Below, in pieces: positions 25,086 to 35,574 of a DNA stretch of 64,000 nt (positions are counted from its first letter, which is position 1; each line of letters opens with the position of its first letter). Location: positions 2,145,806 through 2,209,805 of the forward strand of contig NZ_OZ007039.1 of the NCBI RefSeq assembly GCF_963931675.1, written 5' to 3'. Under the pieces are notes generated by a model, which made no database searches, was not told the DNA's origin, and saw only the letters and a list, made by a program, of their open reading frames with translations. The translations under genes were made by a program, and so were the position numbers. The DNA is from an uncultured Alistipes sp. Lineage in GTDB: Bacteria > Bacteroidota > Bacteroidia > Bacteroidales > Rikenellaceae.

Positions 25086-26945
25086 ATGAACGCATTCAAA
25101 CCTCTTGTTTGGGGATTGCTCGTCTTTATATTTATGGGATGTACCAAGGAAAACGGACGTAATTCGCAAGAAGAGCCCTCTGGTACGACCGATCCTGCTG
25201 TTCAGGCCTATGGAGCTGCTTCTTGGACAGCACAATATGCTTCTGGGGACCGGATCTCGTTCGGGGATGATTATCCCGAACGGCGTGAAGGGAAATCAGT
25301 CGGTATCTTTTATTTTATATGGCTTGGACATCATGGTTATGATGAATCGAGTAATGACCATACGTCTGAAGTCATCACACCGTCGGCTTCCGATACAAGA
25401 AGCCCGTATGATATTACGGAATTACTTAAGGCAAATCCCTCTGATCCGGCTTATGGGCCCGATCAAGCTTTCCATCATTGGGGCAAGCCTTATTTTGATT
25501 ATTATGTTTCCAATGATACATGGGTATTGCGCAGGCACGCACAGATGCTCAGTGATGCAGGTATAGATGTTATTTTCCTCGACGTGACCAACAGTTTTAT
25601 TTATGAATCGACTGTGCGCACGATCTGTAATCTCTACCTGACCATGCGTAATGAAGGGAATCCTACTCCGCAGATATCCTTTCTTGCCAACAGTTCCTCA
25701 AGTGCAACGGTTCAGGCACTTTATGATCAGTTTTATTCCAATAGTCGTTATGAGTCGCTTTGGTTCCAATGGGACGGAAAGCCTTTAATCTTATGCGATA
25801 CGGATGAGGGTTTCGATGCGGAAGTCGCTGCTTATTTTACTATGCGGAAAGCCTGGTTCGATTCGGGACAATCATGGTTCGGCGATGGCGAAGGCCGTTG
25901 GACCTGGGGTGATTATTATCCCCAGAGGCCCGGACTCAAAAACGGTGCCGTCGAGCAAATTTCAGTCATGCCGGCCACCCACCCGTCACTTCGTTGCATC
26001 GGACGAAGCCATACGGGTACTGAGCAGCCTGCGACTACGACTGAGGAGATGTCGGGAGCTGGTACGTATTTCAAACTTCAGTGTGCCAGGGCATTGGAAA
26101 TCGATCCCGATTTTGTCCTTATTACGGGTTGGAATGAATGGGTTGCGCAGCGGCAGATTAGTGGGGAGATACCTTCTACGGAATATTTTATTGGGAAACC
26201 GGTCTCGGAAGGTGACACCTATTTCGTTGATCAGTATAACCATGAGTATAGCCGGGATATTGAACCTGTAGCCGATGGCTTCCGTGATAATTATTATTAC
26301 TATATGGTAGATTTTATCCGGAAGTTTAAGGGCGTAACTCCTCCTCCTGTTATCCGAGAAACCCGCTCGATATCTGTTGATGGATCGATGGACGATTGGA
26401 CTGATGTTGCAGTCTGCTACTCTGATGACAGGGGAGATATTGCAGAGCGGAATCATTTCGGATGGGGTCGGGTTGGACAATTGATCGATTATTCGGGCCG
26501 TAATGATATTATAGTTACAAAAGTCACGGCTGATGATAATAATCTTTATTTTTATGTAAAAACGGCCTATACAATGACTCCGTATTCGGATGACGATTGG
26601 ATGCGATTGTTTATCTCTGTGGATGGGGATACCGGAAATAACTGGGAAGGATTCGGTTATGTTGTGAACAATAACGTGTTGAGCGGAACCACGACTACTC
26701 TTCAGCGAGCCCAGGGCGGATGGAGTTGGGGGGATGACCGTGAGATCAGTTATGCGGTTCGTGATAATCAGATGGAGATTGCGATTCCGCTGGAGGCCCT
26801 GCATATCTCGAATAAGGATAATTTTACGGTCGATTTTAAATGGATTGACAACAGTGTGAGCGATGGAGATATATGTGAATGCATGAAATACGGGGATTCT
26901 GCTCCCAATGGCCGCTTCCGCTATCGATTCTCTGTTAATCGTTGA
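25086..26945 (+). CDS. GH99/GH71-like TIM-barrel lipoprotein with C-terminal sugar-binding-like domain
   Basis: A 619-residue lipoprotein (lipobox FMGC, Cys19). After a short linker a TIM-barrel-like domain spans about 70-415. Its first strand is GIFYFIWLG (73-81), a second strand segment is IDVIFLDVTNS (160-170), and the motif GWNEW sits at 348-352. These resemble GH99/GH71-type hydrolases, where acidic residues near the strand ends are catalytic. Residues about 425-619 form a beta-sandwich beginning SVDGSMDDW, like CBM9/DOMON-type modules. It is the third gene of the plus-strand operon, 81 bp after the BNR gene. An endo- or exo-glycosidase of the PUL is likely; substrate unknown. Confidence 0.65.
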   Translation: MNAFKPLVWGLLVFIFMGCTKENGRNSQEEPSGTTDPAVQAYGAASWTAQYASGDRISFGDDYPERREGKSVGIFYFIWLGHHGYDESSNDHTSEVITPSASDTRSPYDITELLKANPSDPAYGPDQAFHHWGKPYFDYYVSNDTWVLRRHAQMLSDAGIDVIFLDVTNSFIYESTVRTICNLYLTMRNEGNPTPQISFLANSSSSATVQALYDQFYSNSRYESLWFQWDGKPLILCDTDEGFDAEVAAYFTMRKAWFDSGQSWFGDGEGRWTWGDYYPQRPGLKNGAVEQISVMPATHPSLRCIGRSHTGTEQPATTTEEMSGAGTYFKLQCARALEIDPDFVLITGWNEWVAQRQISGEIPSTEYFIGKPVSEGDTYFVDQYNHEYSRDIEPVADGFRDNYYYYMVDFIRKFKGVTPPPVIRETRSISVDGSMDDWTDVAVCYSDDRGDIAERNHFGWGRVGQLIDYSGRNDIIVTKVTADDNNLYFYVKTAYTMTPYSDDDWMRLFISVDGDTGNNWEGFGYVVNNNVLSGTTTTLQRAQGGWSWGDDREISYAVRDNQMEIAIPLEALHISNKDNFTVDFKWIDNSVSDGDICECMKYGDSAPNGRFRYRFSVNR

Positions 26946-26966
26946 GAGCTGTTTGTATGCAAAGAC

Positions 26967-27004
26967 TCCCCGAAACGGGGATGGTCCGCATAAATTGTGG
27001 ACCC
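26967..27004. other. two small hairpins after the GH99-like gene
   Basis: A 6-bp stem-loop at 26967-26981 (TCCCCG, AAA, CGGGGA) is followed by GGTCCGCA/TGTGGACC at 26984-27004. No T-run follows, so neither is a textbook terminator, but the pair may end or stabilise the plus-strand transcript. Confidence 0.4.
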
Positions 27005-27099
27005 CCGAAGGATTGCAGATGTACCTTTAAGATGTCAGATTATTTTATGCCAGATCTGTAATCTTTTTTGCATCGGAATTCACGATGTTATGATAAACA

Positions 27100-27130
27100 A
27101 CATGTCCCAGGCAAAATGCCTGGGACATGT
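27100..27130. terminator. 14-bp perfect inverted repeat between convergent genes
   Basis: ACATGTCCCAGGCA (27100-27113) pairs perfectly with 27117-27130 around a 3-nt loop. On the minus strand it is followed by the T-rich TTGTTTATC, so it probably ends the mutAB transcript. A C9 tract (27157-27165) lies between it and the mutB stop. Confidence 0.7.
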
Positions 27131-27156
27131 CCTGTTGATAGGAGAGTGCGTTTCGG

Positions 27157-27165
27157 CCCCCCCCC
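27157..27165 (-). repeat. G9 tract (sense strand) just after mutB
   Basis: Nine C on the plus strand, read as G9 in the mutB transcript, 13 bp beyond the stop codon. It is one of several similar tracts in this window. Confidence 0.85.
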
Positions 27166-27178
27166 TCCCTTGGGTGTG

Positions 27179-29320
<2,142 letters not shown>

Positions 29321-29410
29321 GATCTTTGTGCAAAAGGTTTGTCAGGGCATCGGCTGTCGGTCCGTTACGGGGTTTCCGGGGCGAACCGGGCCGATAAAAG
29401 CGCTCAGGGC

Positions 29411-31258
29411 TTAGATTCCCATCTCTTTAAGGTAAAACTTCAGGGTTTCGAGGACATTGGACTTCACATTGATGAAGTTCGTGATGCCCTGTGCCTCCAG
29501 TTCGGGCGTGCAGGCCGGGGCACCGGCAATCACGAGGATGGCCTTGCCGCCGAGCAGCTCCTTCACTTTCGGTGCAACCTCTGCGTAGTCGTCGTCCGAA
29601 GCGCAGACCACAACGATCTCGGCTTTGGATTCGAGCGCGGCCTTGACGCCCTCCTCGACCGACTTGAAGAAGGTGTTGTCCTGGACGCGGATTCCGGCGC
29701 AGGCGAAGAAGTTGCACGAGAACTGGGCGCGGGCGCGGGCCATGGCGAGGCTTCCGCAGGTGAGCATGAAGGCCTTGGGCTGCTTGCCCGAGCGGTCGAC
29801 GTGCAGGCGCATCGCCTCGAAGGCCATGGCACCGCGGTAGGGAGCCAGCGTATTGCCTTCGGCTGCCTTGCGCGTCACGGCCTCTTCGGTGATCTCCTTT
29901 CCGGCGACCTCCGTGAAGTTGGGGTACTGGTTGGCGCCCAGCAGGATCTGGCGGCGCGTAGCGATGGCCTTGTCCTTGGCTGCGGCCGATGCCTCGATGC
30001 GCTCCTTGATCCATCCGGCCTTGTAGGCTTCGGTGTAGCCTCCCTTCTCCTCGATTTCGAGGAAGAGTTTCCAGGCTTCGTTGGCGATCGACTGCGTGAG
30101 GTTCTCGACGTAGTACGAACCGCCGGCGGGGTCTACCACCTGGTCGAAGTGGGCCTCGTGCTTGAGCAGCAGCTCGACGTTGCGGGCGATGCGCTTCGAG
30201 AACTCCGTGGGGGTTTCGAAGGCGGCGTCGAACGGGGTGACTTCCAGCGAGTGTACGCCGCCGATGGCTGCGGACATGGCCTCGGTCGTACCGCGGAGCA
30301 TGTTCACGTAGGGGTCGTAGACGGTCTGGTTCCAGTCGGCCGTGCGGGCGTGGATCATCATCTTGCAGGCGCAGTTCTTCTCGGGGTTGTAATTCTTGAC
30401 GATATTGGCCCAGAGCATACGGGCTGCGCGGAACTTGGCGATCTCCATGAAGTAGTTCGACGTCACGGAGAACGAGAAGCGCAGTTTGCGGGCTGCGATG
30501 TTGGCGCTCAGTCCGGCATCGGTCAGGCGGGCCAGGTAGTCGTTACCGGCGGCGAGGGCGAAAGCGAGCTCCTCGACGATGGTCGATCCGGCGTTTGCGA
30601 AGATGCCGGCCGAGACGGTGACGATGCGGATGTGCTTGTACTCGCGGGTGCGCTCGATGAGCGAAGTGATCTTCGAGAAGCACTTCTCGCCGTTGGGCGA
30701 GCAGAAGTCGCCCTTCTGCGAGAGGCCCTTGACGATGGGGTCGATGCAGAATGCGACGTGTGCTTCGGCGGCGAGGCCCTCCTTTTCGAGTTTGTCGAGG
30801 ACGAGTTCGGCGACGCGTCCGGTGTGGAGGCCGCAGAAGGTCATCTCGATGGCCGGGATGTGGATTTCGGCGAGGAGCTGATCGAGATCGGCGGCCGAGA
30901 ACTCTTCTCCGGCGATGGAGAACCCTAAGGAGTCGACGCCCGAATTGAGGAGTTTGAGCGCTTCGGCGTTGGCCTCCTTGGGACATTTGACCTCGATGGT
31001 CTGATGCACGTGCCAGCGGTTGTGGCTGCGCGTACCTCTCACGTAGGGGAACTCGCCTGCCTGCGAGCCCAGGAAGCGGATGCCTTCGAGGTTTTCGGCA
31101 CGGTAGTAGGGGCGGACGTTGAAGCCTTCGCCCGTGCGCCATACCAGTTTACGCTCGTAATCGGCACCTTTCAGGTCGGCTGTGATCACCTCTTCCCACT
31201 TTTCGGTCGGGACCGGGGGAAATTCGGTGAACAGCTTTTCACGTTTGGTATTTGCCAT
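29411..31258 (-). CDS. mutA: methylmalonyl-CoA mutase, small subunit
   Basis: A 615-residue partner of MutB. It has the same TIM-barrel-plus-Rossmann layout (PYYRAENLEGIRFLGSQAGE near 50-70; ARTADWNQTVYDPYVNMLRG in the barrel). The C-terminal domain lacks the DxHxxG cobalamin motif: the equivalent place reads CGSLAMARARAQFSCNFFAC. This is the normal state of the non-catalytic subunit in the heterodimer. It is the first gene of the mutA-mutB unit. Its promoter must lie in the AT-rich region it shares with glutamine synthetase. Confidence 0.95.
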   Translation of the reverse strand: MANTKREKLFTEFPPVPTEKWEEVITADLKGADYERKLVWRTGEGFNVRPYYRAENLEGIRFLGSQAGEFPYVRGTRSHNRWHVHQTIEVKCPKEANAEALKLLNSGVDSLGFSIAGEEFSAADLDQLLAEIHIPAIEMTFCGLHTGRVAELVLDKLEKEGLAAEAHVAFCIDPIVKGLSQKGDFCSPNGEKCFSKITSLIERTREYKHIRIVTVSAGIFANAGSTIVEELAFALAAGNDYLARLTDAGLSANIAARKLRFSFSVTSNYFMEIAKFRAARMLWANIVKNYNPEKNCACKMMIHARTADWNQTVYDPYVNMLRGTTEAMSAAIGGVHSLEVTPFDAAFETPTEFSKRIARNVELLLKHEAHFDQVVDPAGGSYYVENLTQSIANEAWKLFLEIEEKGGYTEAYKAGWIKERIEASAAAKDKAIATRRQILLGANQYPNFTEVAGKEITEEAVTRKAAEGNTLAPYRGAMAFEAMRLHVDRSGKQPKAFMLTCGSLAMARARAQFSCNFFACAGIRVQDNTFFKSVEEGVKAALESKAEIVVVCASDDDYAEVAPKVKELLGGKAILVIAGAPACTPELEAQGITNFINVKSNVLETLKFYLKEMGI

Positions 31259-31499
31259 GACTATTTAGAGATTAGTATGAGTGTTTCCGCTTGTAGTTTC
31301 GAAATTGCACGTAAAGGTACGAAATAATTGTCGAATTGTAACAATAAATTGTTAACAAAATAACAAAACTTGCCGTTTGCCGGATCAAATGGCCGGCTGC
31401 ACTCCCTTTTCTCCGGATTCCGGACCCTTTGACTTTTTAGGTATTTTGGATTAATTTTATCCTTTTTATCCTGAAAAATGCGAAAAAACAAAAATGTGT

Positions 31500-31640
31500 G
31501 ATTTTTGGGATTTCTGTGAAAAAATGGGGTTGTTTTCCGGAAAATGGCCTTAAAAAATCGCGATTTCTCGAAAAAATGGAGGTGTTTTTCGGGAAATTGC
31601 CTTAAAAAATCACGATTTTTCAGAAAAAAGTGATTTTTGC
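31500..31640. repeat. AT-rich 52-53 bp tandem repeats, about 2.8 copies
   Basis: The segment GCCTTAAAAAATC recurs at 31547 and 31599 (period 52), and TTTCTGTGAAAAAATGG/TTTCTCGAAAAAATGG recurs with a period near 53. Each unit has a palindromic core, perfect in AAATCGCGATTT (31555-31566). The block fills the middle of the 592-bp gap between the divergent mutA and glutamine synthetase genes. The rest of the gap holds the glutamine synthetase promoter and leader. No gene is seen in it. Confidence 0.75.
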
Positions 31641-31665
31641 AGAAACAACGAATTGAAATTATTTT

Positions 31666-31673
31666 TACATTTG
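31666..31673 (+). promoter_or_regulatory. -7 element (TACATTTG) for glutamine synthetase III
   Basis: An exact TAnnTTTG, 178 bp upstream of the ATG at 31851, implying a long 5' leader of about 170 nt. No well-spaced -33 box is evident. Confidence 0.5.
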
Positions 31674-31729
31674 CACCAGAACAACAGAACAACCGGAGCG
31701 GGGCGCAATCCCGGGGTTGGTTAGGGTGC

Positions 31730-31830
31730 GGATCCCTGCCGGAAGGCAGTGGTCCGGGCAATCTCAGGTTAGGTTTTAGTTAACAATTATTTGGGTTCTC
31801 CCCCGCCCGGTTTTTTGGTAGAAAACCCAA
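31730..31830 (+). promoter_or_regulatory. structured 5' leader of glutamine synthetase III
   Basis: Two hairpins can be drawn. The first (31730-31755) has a GGATC/GGTCC lower stem, one mismatch, a CTGCC/GGCAG upper stem and a GGAA tetraloop. The second pairs 31791-31800 with 31821-31830 (9 of 10 bp) around a 20-nt loop and ends 20 nt before the ATG. The stems are not followed by a clean T-run. This could be a regulatory or stabilising leader; I do not recognise a known riboswitch. Confidence 0.45.
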
Positions 31831-31850
31831 TCATCAAACAAATAAGGTCT

Positions 31851-34031
31851 ATGTCATCATTGCTCAGATTCAAAATGGTCGACGCGGCGATCAACCACAC
31901 CGCCGTGGCGGTGAAGGCTCCGGAAGGACGCCCTTCGGATTACTTCGGCGAGAAGGTTTTCGGGCGCGCCGCCATGCGCAAGTACCTCGACAAGCGGACT
32001 TACGCCGCACTGCTCGACACGATGGAGAACCGCACTCCGCTGACGCTCGAAGTGGCCGACAGCATCGCCGCGGGGATGCGGCAGTGGGCCCTGGAACACG
32101 GTGCCGACCACTATACGCACTGGTTCCAGCCGCTGACGGGCGGTACGGCCGAGAAACACGACGCCTTTGCCGAGCCGGACGGCCTCGGCGGAGTCCTGGA
32201 GGAGTTTTCGGGAAAGCTGCTCGTGCAGCAGGAGCCCGACGCTTCGTCGTTCCCCAACGGCGGCATCCGCAACACGTTCGAGGCGCGCGGTTATTCGGCG
32301 TGGGACCCCACCTCTCCGGCCTTCATCGTCGACACGACGCTCTGTATCCCGACCGTCTTCATCGCCTATACGGGCGAGGCGCTCGACTATAAGGTGCCTT
32401 TGCTGCGGTCGCTGACGGCCGTCGGGACGGCTGCCGCCGAGGTGTGCCACTATTTCGACAAGAATGTCGAGAAGGTTTTCGCCTATCTGGGCTGGGAGCA
32501 GGAGTATTTCCTCGTGGACGAGAGCCTGTGGGCCGTGCGTCCGGACCTGATGCTCACGGGCCGTACGCTCATGGGCCACGAATCGGCGAAGAACCAGCAG
32601 TTGGAGGACCACTATTTCGGAGCGATTCCGACCCGTGTGATGGCCTTCATGCGGGACCTGGAGTATGAGTGCCTGAAACTGGGTATTCCGGTCAAGACGC
32701 GCCACAACGAGGTGGCCCCGAACCAGTTCGAACTGGCCCCGGTCTACGAGGAGGTGAACCTGGCCAACGACCACAACCAGCTGCTGATGACCATCATGGA
32801 CAAGATTGCCCGGCGCCACCAGTTCCGGGTGCTGCTGCACGAGAAGCCCTTCAAGGGGATCAACGGCTCGGGCAAGCACAACAACTGGTCGCTCGGGACG
32901 GATACGGGCGTGAATCTGTTGGGACCGGGCAAGACGGCGGCCGAAAATCTGCAGTTCATCACCTTCCTGGTGAATGCCATCTCGGCGGTCTACAAGCATA
33001 ACGGGCTGCTGAAGGCGTCGATCATGAGTGCCACGAACGCACACCGCCTGGGAGCCAACGAGGCGCCCCCGGCCATCATTTCGACCTTCCTCGGGGCACA
33101 GGTTTCGGCCGTGCTGGACAAGCTGGCGGCGTCGAAGGGTGACGATGCGATCCGTTTCGATGCGAAGAACGTCTTCAAGATGAGCGGTATTTCGCATATT
33201 CCGACCCTGTTGCGGGACAATACCGACCGCAACCGTACCTCGCCGTTTGCCTTTACGGGCAACCGGTTCGAGTTCCGGGCCGTCGGGTCGTCGGACAACT
33301 GCGCCGAGGCGATGATCGTGCTCAATACGGCGATGGCCAGCGAGTTGACGGAGTTCAAGAAGAAGGTGGATGCGAAGATCGAGGCCGGGATGAAGAAGGA
33401 GAAGGCGATCTACGAAGTACTCAAACAGATGATCAAGGCCTGCCATGCGATCCGTTTTGACGGCAACGGCTATTCGGACGAGTGGAAGGAGGAGGCGAAG
33501 CGCCGGGGTCTGGACTGCGAGACCTCCACGCCGTTGATTTTCGACCGTTATCTGGATCCGGAGAGCCTGAAAATGTTTGCAGAGATGGGGGTTTTCTCGA
33601 AGGTTGAGCTGGAAGCCCGCACGGAGGTGAAGTGGGAGACCTATACGAAGAAGATCCAGATCGAGGGCCGTGTGCTGGGCGACCTGGCGATGAACCACAT
33701 CGTGCCGATCGCCTCGAAATACGAGGCGGAGCTGCTGGACAAGGTCTACAAGATGTCGCAGATTCCGGGGTTGAATGCCGAGCCGGACATTCGCCTGATC
33801 AAGCGGATCCAGGACCATACGGCTGAGATCCAGCGGTTGACGGCGGAGATGATCGACGCGCGGAAGGTGGCCAACCGCATCGAGGACCAGCGCGAGAAGG
33901 CGATTGCCTATCACGATACGGTGGCGGTCTATTTCGATCAGATCCGGCGTCACATCGACAAGCTGGAGGAGATCGTCGACGACCAGATCTGGCCGTTGCC
34001 GAAATACCGGGAGTTGCTGTTCCTGCGCTGA
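31851..34031 (+). CDS. glnN: glutamine synthetase, type III
   Basis: A 726-residue GSIII enzyme that makes glutamine from glutamate, ammonia and ATP in the cytoplasm. The ATG at 31851 starts the expected N-terminus (SSLLRFKMVDAAINHTAVAV); the frame upstream crosses the leader. GSIII features are the large size, the HYTHWFQPLTGGTAEKHDAF block near 90-110, the ammonia/glutamate-site motif NQFELAPVYEEVN, and the nucleotide-site INGSGKHNNWSLGTD. Type III is the common form in Bacteroidota. It is a single-gene unit with a long structured leader and a strong terminator. Confidence 0.95.
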   Translation: MSSLLRFKMVDAAINHTAVAVKAPEGRPSDYFGEKVFGRAAMRKYLDKRTYAALLDTMENRTPLTLEVADSIAAGMRQWALEHGADHYTHWFQPLTGGTAEKHDAFAEPDGLGGVLEEFSGKLLVQQEPDASSFPNGGIRNTFEARGYSAWDPTSPAFIVDTTLCIPTVFIAYTGEALDYKVPLLRSLTAVGTAAAEVCHYFDKNVEKVFAYLGWEQEYFLVDESLWAVRPDLMLTGRTLMGHESAKNQQLEDHYFGAIPTRVMAFMRDLEYECLKLGIPVKTRHNEVAPNQFELAPVYEEVNLANDHNQLLMTIMDKIARRHQFRVLLHEKPFKGINGSGKHNNWSLGTDTGVNLLGPGKTAAENLQFITFLVNAISAVYKHNGLLKASIMSATNAHRLGANEAPPAIISTFLGAQVSAVLDKLAASKGDDAIRFDAKNVFKMSGISHIPTLLRDNTDRNRTSPFAFTGNRFEFRAVGSSDNCAEAMIVLNTAMASELTEFKKKVDAKIEAGMKKEKAIYEVLKQMIKACHAIRFDGNGYSDEWKEEAKRRGLDCETSTPLIFDRYLDPESLKMFAEMGVFSKVELEARTEVKWETYTKKIQIEGRVLGDLAMNHIVPIASKYEAELLDKVYKMSQIPGLNAEPDIRLIKRIQDHTAEIQRLTAEMIDARKVANRIEDQREKAIAYHDTVAVYFDQIRRHIDKLEEIVDDQIWPLPKYRELLFLR

Positions 34032-34052
34032 TCCGGTTCTGTGAAAACGCTC

Positions 34053-34087
34053 CGGCCGTCCGAACGGATCGGACGGCCGTTTTTTTG
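34053..34087 (+). terminator. rho-independent terminator of glutamine synthetase III
   Basis: A 10-bp G+C-rich stem (34053-34062 with 34070-34079), 7-nt loop and a T run from 34080. A G8 tract (34089-34096) follows directly. Confidence 0.92.
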
Positions 34088-34088
34088 C

Positions 34089-34190
34089 GGGGGGGGCTTG
34101 GAAGCGGGCGGCACAAAAAAAGGGGGAGGCTTTGTTTGCCTGCCCCCCCCCTACACAAAAAAGGGGAAGGCCTCACTGACCCCCCCCCGC
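34089..34190. repeat. G/C homopolymer cluster with a 42-bp direct repeat
   Basis: G8 at 34089-34096 is followed by two imperfect 42-bp units (34112-34153 and 34154-34190). Each has a CACAAAAAA-GGGG start and a C9 end (34143-34151 and 34180-34188). The G-rich and C-rich halves of each unit can pair. The block lies between the glutamine synthetase terminator and the 3' end of rpsU, so it may end the rpsU transcript. Confidence 0.7.
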
Positions 34191-34214
34191 TTGTCGTTCC
34201 GGTTGTTTCCGGGA

Positions 34215-34406
34215 CTATTCCTCGTCGCGGTACATGTGCTCGACGTAAATAGCGTGCTGCATCGCCTCGCGCTTGGCCACCGAAGGTTTGGTGAAGTACT
34301 GGCGGCGGCGGAGCTCCTTGAGGACACCCGTGCGCTCGTATTTACGTTTGAACTTTTTCAGGGCGCGTTCGATGTTTTCGCCCTCTTTTACCGGCATGAT
34401 AATCAT
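34215..34406 (-). CDS. rpsU: 30S ribosomal protein bS21
   Basis: A 63-residue, highly basic small-subunit protein. The family signature is complete: MPVKEGENIERALKKFKRK, then RRRQYFTKPSVAKREAM. The usual length is 55-70 residues. bS21 sits near the 3' end of 16S rRNA; in Bacteroidota it helps shield the anti-Shine-Dalgarno region, which fits the weak Shine-Dalgarno use seen here. The start at 34406 could alternatively be the Met three codons later. It is followed at its 3' end by a G9-rich repeat block. Confidence 0.95.
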   Translation of the reverse strand: MIIMPVKEGENIERALKKFKRKYERTGVLKELRRRQYFTKPSVAKREAMQHAIYVEHMYRDEE

Positions 34407-34500
34407 AGTATTTTCAGTTTTTTTGTTGTTTTAATCGTTGTTTTGTCAGATTGTGGCTGCGGGGGGCCGCATCTCCGATGCGCCGGTCCCTGGGGCGTGT

Positions 34501-35562
34501 CTACTTGTCGGTTGTTCCGCTGTCCGGCCCGAATTCCAAATAAGGGGCCAGCCGTGCTGCCTCCTTTCGGGTCATTATGTTCTGTTCGATCAACTCTTCA
34601 GCGGTGCTCCAACCTCCTTTCAACTGTCTTTGTCTCAAAATTTTTCGTAACATCGGGGCTGTAATGTAGGGATGCAGCCCCAGCGTTTTCTGGCTTGCAA
34701 AGTTAATATCAATTTTCCGAATTTTGCAACTGTCGCAGTAAATTTGTTTCAAAATTTTTTCGTAGTTGCTCTCCGTGACGCCCGGAACCTCTGCGAGTTG
34801 CTCGACGCGGACGAATCCGCCGAGGCGTTCGCGGTAGTTGAGGATCGTCACGACGGTTTTTTCTCCGATCCCGTATACGGAACGGAGGGTCGCCGAATCG
34901 GCGGCGTTGATCTCGATGGGTTGCTCGATGGGATGCGGTTTGCGTTCCGGGTAGATGAGATAGGGTCTCAGCGCTTCGGCCAGCGAATCGGTGATCAGGT
35001 AGCAGGCGCTGAACTCCTCGAAATCATAGATGCCGTTCTGGTCGCGCCAGCGGATGAACCATTCGGCTTGCCGTTTGGTCAGGGCGCCGATGGCCTGCAG
35101 GTAGCGGGCGGTTACGGTGTCGATACGGAAGGGTTGCGCGGGCAGCGGATCGGCGATGATGCGTCCGCTGCGGTATTCGCGTGGAGCGATGGCGTATTTG
35201 CGGCCGATTCGGATCCAGGGTTCGAGCCGCCGGTAGAGCGAGTCGCTGATGGCGTAGCAGAGGGTCAGCTCTTCGGGAATGCGGAAGACCTTGCCTCCGG
35301 CGCGGTATTTCAGCAGGCTCACGGCCTCGTATTTCGAGAGGCCCAGCTGGCGCAGTTCTTCGAACGTGACGGTATTGGGGTCGAAGGGGCGCATGACGAT
35401 GCTGTCTGGGGCGACGGGTTGTTCGAACTCGCGTTCGATCTGCCGGGCGGCCTCCGGGTCGGCCTTCGGGCGCATGAGCAGGAGTGCGACGATCAGCAAA
35501 CCGGCCAGGGGCAGGAAGACCGCCACGGCACGGATCTCACGATCGGAAAAGAGTCTGGCCAT
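34501..35562 (-). CDS. helix-hairpin-helix (ComEA-like) DNA-binding membrane protein
   Basis: A 353-residue protein with one N-terminal membrane segment (VAVFLPLAGLLIVALLLM, about 13-30). Three or more helix-hairpin-helix repeats follow: LRQLGLSKYEAVSLLKYR near 70-88, INAADSATLRSVYGIGEKTVVTILNYRERLGGF near 215-245, and INFASQKTLGLHPYITAPMLRKILR near 285-310. Such domains bind DNA non-specifically, as in the competence protein ComEA, but this architecture is a common uncharacterised Bacteroidota type. It is preceded by murQ with a 12-bp gap in the same orientation. The role in DNA uptake is inference. Confidence 0.75.
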   Translation of the reverse strand: MARLFSDREIRAVAVFLPLAGLLIVALLLMRPKADPEAARQIEREFEQPVAPDSIVMRPFDPNTVTFEELRQLGLSKYEAVSLLKYRAGGKVFRIPEELTLCYAISDSLYRRLEPWIRIGRKYAIAPREYRSGRIIADPLPAQPFRIDTVTARYLQAIGALTKRQAEWFIRWRDQNGIYDFEEFSACYLITDSLAEALRPYLIYPERKPHPIEQPIEINAADSATLRSVYGIGEKTVVTILNYRERLGGFVRVEQLAEVPGVTESNYEKILKQIYCDSCKIRKIDINFASQKTLGLHPYITAPMLRKILRQRQLKGGWSTAEELIEQNIMTRKEAARLAPYLEFGPDSGTTDK

Positions 35563-35574
35563 ACGTTTGTTGTT

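Noticed and set aside
31681..31760. Cobalamin riboswitch serving the neighbouring methylmalonyl-CoA mutase genes
   Set aside because: I looked for a B12-box and the usual core on both strands. Only fragments such as GCAGTGG resemble it, and the structure lies on the glutamine synthetase transcript, not that of mutA.
31261..31761. A 166-codon minus-strand frame upstream of mutA
   Set aside because: Its Phe/Lys/Asn-rich product comes from the AT-rich 52-bp repeats and shows no family features.
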